A DNA stretch of 64,000 nucleotides from Thermoprotei archaeon (GTDB taxonomy: Archaea > Thermoproteota > Thermoprotei > QMSL01 > B3-G16). Shown here in pieces: positions 62,460-64,000 of this stretch. The number at the start of each line of letters is the position of its first letter. The stretch's first letter is position 1. Under the pieces are notes generated by a model that did not search any database, was not told the origin of the DNA, and saw only the letters and a program-made list of their open reading frames with translations. Both the position numbers and the translations under genes were made by a program. The DNA is taken from the NCBI GenBank assembly GCA_021162845.1, contig JAGGXX010000047.1, positions 1 to 64,000 of the forward strand. Reading direction: 5' to 3'.

Positions 62460-63740
62460 ATGCATAATGCCAAGATCAGTTCTCTTCTAAGCTTCCTAAT
62501 GCAGCTCTTTAAGAGCATTGAAAGAGGCTATTCGTTCAAAAGCTCTTTCTATAGGATAGCCTCAAGGATGTTAAACCGAGAGGACTACCCGCTTGCCTAT
62601 CATATAGCTATTGAGGCGTTGAAGAATTGGGGTAAAGTTAAGTTAATCGCAACACGCCTATCGCACTATGTCTCAGATCCTATCCTAGCCTTCGGCCTGG
62701 CGTCCCTAGCATACGTGCTTAAGGATGAACGTTTACTAGATGGTCTGCACCTACTTCTTCGACGTTATAGGATTTCTGAGACCCCGCAATCTTTACTTGA
62801 CGTCCTCAGTACATTAAAGACGCTACCTCCTAGGGAGAGGCTATGTTATAACTTCTCACTACCGGGATGGTTCATCGATAGAATGATAGCGCTGTTGGGG
62901 CATGAAGGGGCTCTCTCCCTCTTCCAAGCCCTTTCGAGAAGGACTGTCTGGTTGAGGGTGAATACGCTTAAGGCTACGGTCGAGCAGGCTATCCGAGCCT
63001 TAGAGCGAATGGGCATAGGCGTTGAGGAGGATAGAGACTTTCCTGAAGTATTGAGGTTTACCGAGGGTAGCTTGAAGAAGTTGGCCACCTCTACCTTGGT
63101 GAAAGAAGGCCTAATTGTAATACAAGATAAGGCTAGTGTAGCAGTAGTTCACGCCTTAGACCCACGACCTGACGATATGATACTGGACATGTGTGCTGCT
63201 CCAGGCCTGAAAACCACGTTAATAGCGCAATATACCGAGAACCGCGCGAGGGTTTTGGCGATCGACGTATCGCTAAATAGATCGCGTATCCTCCAACGGA
63301 TGCTTAAGGTCTGTGGTGCCAGAAACGTGCATGTGGCCATCGTGGATGCGAAGAAGCTTTCTCTTAGCGTAAGGTTCGATAAAATCCTACTAGATGCACC
63401 TTGCTCCTCGTCCGGAGCTATCGCAGTTGATCCATCCCTAAGGCTAAGGCTTGAGCGGGTAGAGCTTAGGCATTACGTAGAGCTCCAGAGATCCTTGCTT
63501 CGCAGGGCGCTCTCCTTAGGAAGTGAAGTGCTCTATTCTGTATGTAGCCTCCTGCCAGAGGAGGGGGAAGAGCTCATAGACGAAACCCTTGATAGAGCCA
63601 GCACAGTGAACCTTAAGATACCCGGGACTTATGGTTACGCAGGTTATACGTGTAGCAAAGCCGTCAGGCGCTTTTTCCCTCACTTACATCATACTCAAGG
63701 CTTCTTCATAGCAAAAATTGTGCCTATTGATAGCCTATAG
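62460..63740 (+). CDS. NSUN/RsmB-type RNA (cytosine-C5)-methyltransferase
   Basis: 426 residues. An N-terminal helical/PUA-like part (about 1-180) precedes the methyltransferase core. SAM motif: MILDMCAAPGLKTTLIAQ (about 240). Motif IV: KILLDAPCSSSGAIAVDPSLRLR with one catalytic Cys. Motif VI: EVLYSVCSLLPEEGEELIDETL with the second Cys. The C-T-S motif is C-S-L here. Target rRNA or tRNA cannot be set. Its stop converges on the UbiA-type gene with a 17-base overlap. Confidence 0.92.
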   Translation: MHNAKISSLLSFLMQLFKSIERGYSFKSSFYRIASRMLNREDYPLAYHIAIEALKNWGKVKLIATRLSHYVSDPILAFGLASLAYVLKDERLLDGLHLLLRRYRISETPQSLLDVLSTLKTLPPRERLCYNFSLPGWFIDRMIALLGHEGALSLFQALSRRTVWLRVNTLKATVEQAIRALERMGIGVEEDRDFPEVLRFTEGSLKKLATSTLVKEGLIVIQDKASVAVVHALDPRPDDMILDMCAAPGLKTTLIAQYTENRARVLAIDVSLNRSRILQRMLKVCGARNVHVAIVDAKKLSLSVRFDKILLDAPCSSSGAIAVDPSLRLRLERVELRHYVELQRSLLRRALSLGSEVLYSVCSLLPEEGEELIDETLDRASTVNLKIPGTYGYAGYTCSKAVRRFFPHLHHTQGFFIAKIVPIDSL

Positions 63741-64000
63741 AGCCTGTTAAGAACGCGATAAGGCCCAATAACATCCAAAGCAGTATCCTGTTCTTAGCCT
63801 TCCTAGCGTTCTCCCGATCATGTCTTCTCAGGATCACAATTGTGGAGTAAATGAAGCCTAAATCGGCGGGGATCACGAGTATTACGTAATATATCGAGGT
63901 CAACCTCCAAATTATGGGAAGGAAGCTAAGTCCAACCGCCATCACATATAATATTGATGAGATAATCGCCGCTACACGCGCTCCATAGGTAACGGCTATT
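63724..64000 (-). CDS. UbiA-family prenyltransferase, C-terminal part (possible DGGGP synthase)
   Basis: Only the last 92 residues are inside the window; the reading frame is open to the right edge. GARVAAIISSILYVMAVGLSFLPIIWRLTSIYYVILVIPADLGFIYSTIVIL, then RRHDRENARKAKNRILLWMLLGLIAFLTGSIG, matches the C-terminal helices of UbiA-type enzymes. In archaea the usual member joins a geranylgeranyl chain to geranylgeranylglyceryl phosphate, fitting the lipid genes at 33-37 kb. Catalytic Asp motifs lie outside. Subfamily uncertain. Confidence 0.72.
   Translation of the reverse strand, partial: IAVTYGARVAAIISSILYVMAVGLSFLPIIWRLTSIYYVILVIPADLGFIYSTIVILRRHDRENARKAKNRILLWMLLGLIAFLTGSIGYQ

Noticed and set aside
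1-64000. CRISPR arrays, insertion sequences, rRNA genes
   Set aside because: No regular direct repeats, transposase motifs or rRNA signatures were seen on either strand.

Overview
The window is chromosomal DNA of an archaeon. It carries archaeal TBP and TFB, RNA polymerase subunit P, aIF1, topoisomerase VI, a thermosome, archaeal-type ValRS and GlyRS, deoxyhypusine synthase, and lipid genes of the archaeal type (GGPP synthase, geranylgeranyl reductase, a UbiA-type prenyltransferase). A DUF2153-like gene, an aKMT-like methyltransferase, two Hsp20 genes and the thermosome suggest a thermophile from the Thermoproteota/TACK side. No rRNA is present, so a finer placement would be a guess. Genes are dense, often overlap by a few bases, and many starts follow GGAGGTGAT-like ribosome-binding sites.

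Layout. 1-3.4 kb: thermosome (cut by the window edge), signal peptidase, TBP, a GNAT acetyltransferase, Hsp20. 3.5-6.5 kb: a four-gene pyruvate/2-oxoacid:ferredoxin oxidoreductase operon. 6.6-14.1 kb: two unknowns, ValRS, an Lhr-type helicase, a transglutaminase-fold membrane protein. 14.2-19.3 kb: CoaD, a pair of Gfo/Idh/MocA oxidoreductases, a C/D box sRNA, a TIM-barrel protein, a ribbon-helix-helix regulator, a DUF59 protein. 19.3-28.4 kb: PH-domain protein, Top6B-Top6A, a BadF-type sugar kinase, an APH-fold kinase, an APS-kinase-like protein, a WecA/MraY-type transferase, deoxyhypusine synthase, an aKMT-like methyltransferase. 28.6-45 kb: Trm5, PhoH-KH ATPase, radical SAM protein, GGPP synthase, second Hsp20, PAC2, geranylgeranyl reductase, tRNA splicing endonuclease, GlyRS, SpeB, RpoP, aIF1, NadM, TFB. 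45-51 kb: an intron-bearing tRNA-Gln, a TtuA-like protein, enolase, and the thiolase/HMG-CoA synthase/DUF35 start of the mevalonate pathway. 51-54.7 kb: a KaiC-like ATPase with a coiled-coil HTH regulator, two roadblock-like proteins and a DRG-like GTPase. 54.8-64 kb: a membrane-anchored AAA ATPase, a four-gene ABC export/surface operon, an m5C RNA methyltransferase, and the end of a UbiA-type prenyltransferase.

The main result is that two conserved protein genes, TBP and the oxidoreductase gamma subunit, are each interrupted by a tiny stop-containing insert of 26 and 22 nt. In both, homology to the family gives the junction. In both, a bulge-helix-bulge fold (4-bp central helix, two 3-nt bulges cut in the same register) predicts the same junction independently. 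The tRNA-Gln gene has a 16-nt insert with the same geometry, and the splicing endonuclease that recognises this motif is encoded in the same window. The simplest reading is that this archaeon carries archaeal-type mini-introns in mRNAs for core proteins. A gene finder would wrongly call these genes truncated.
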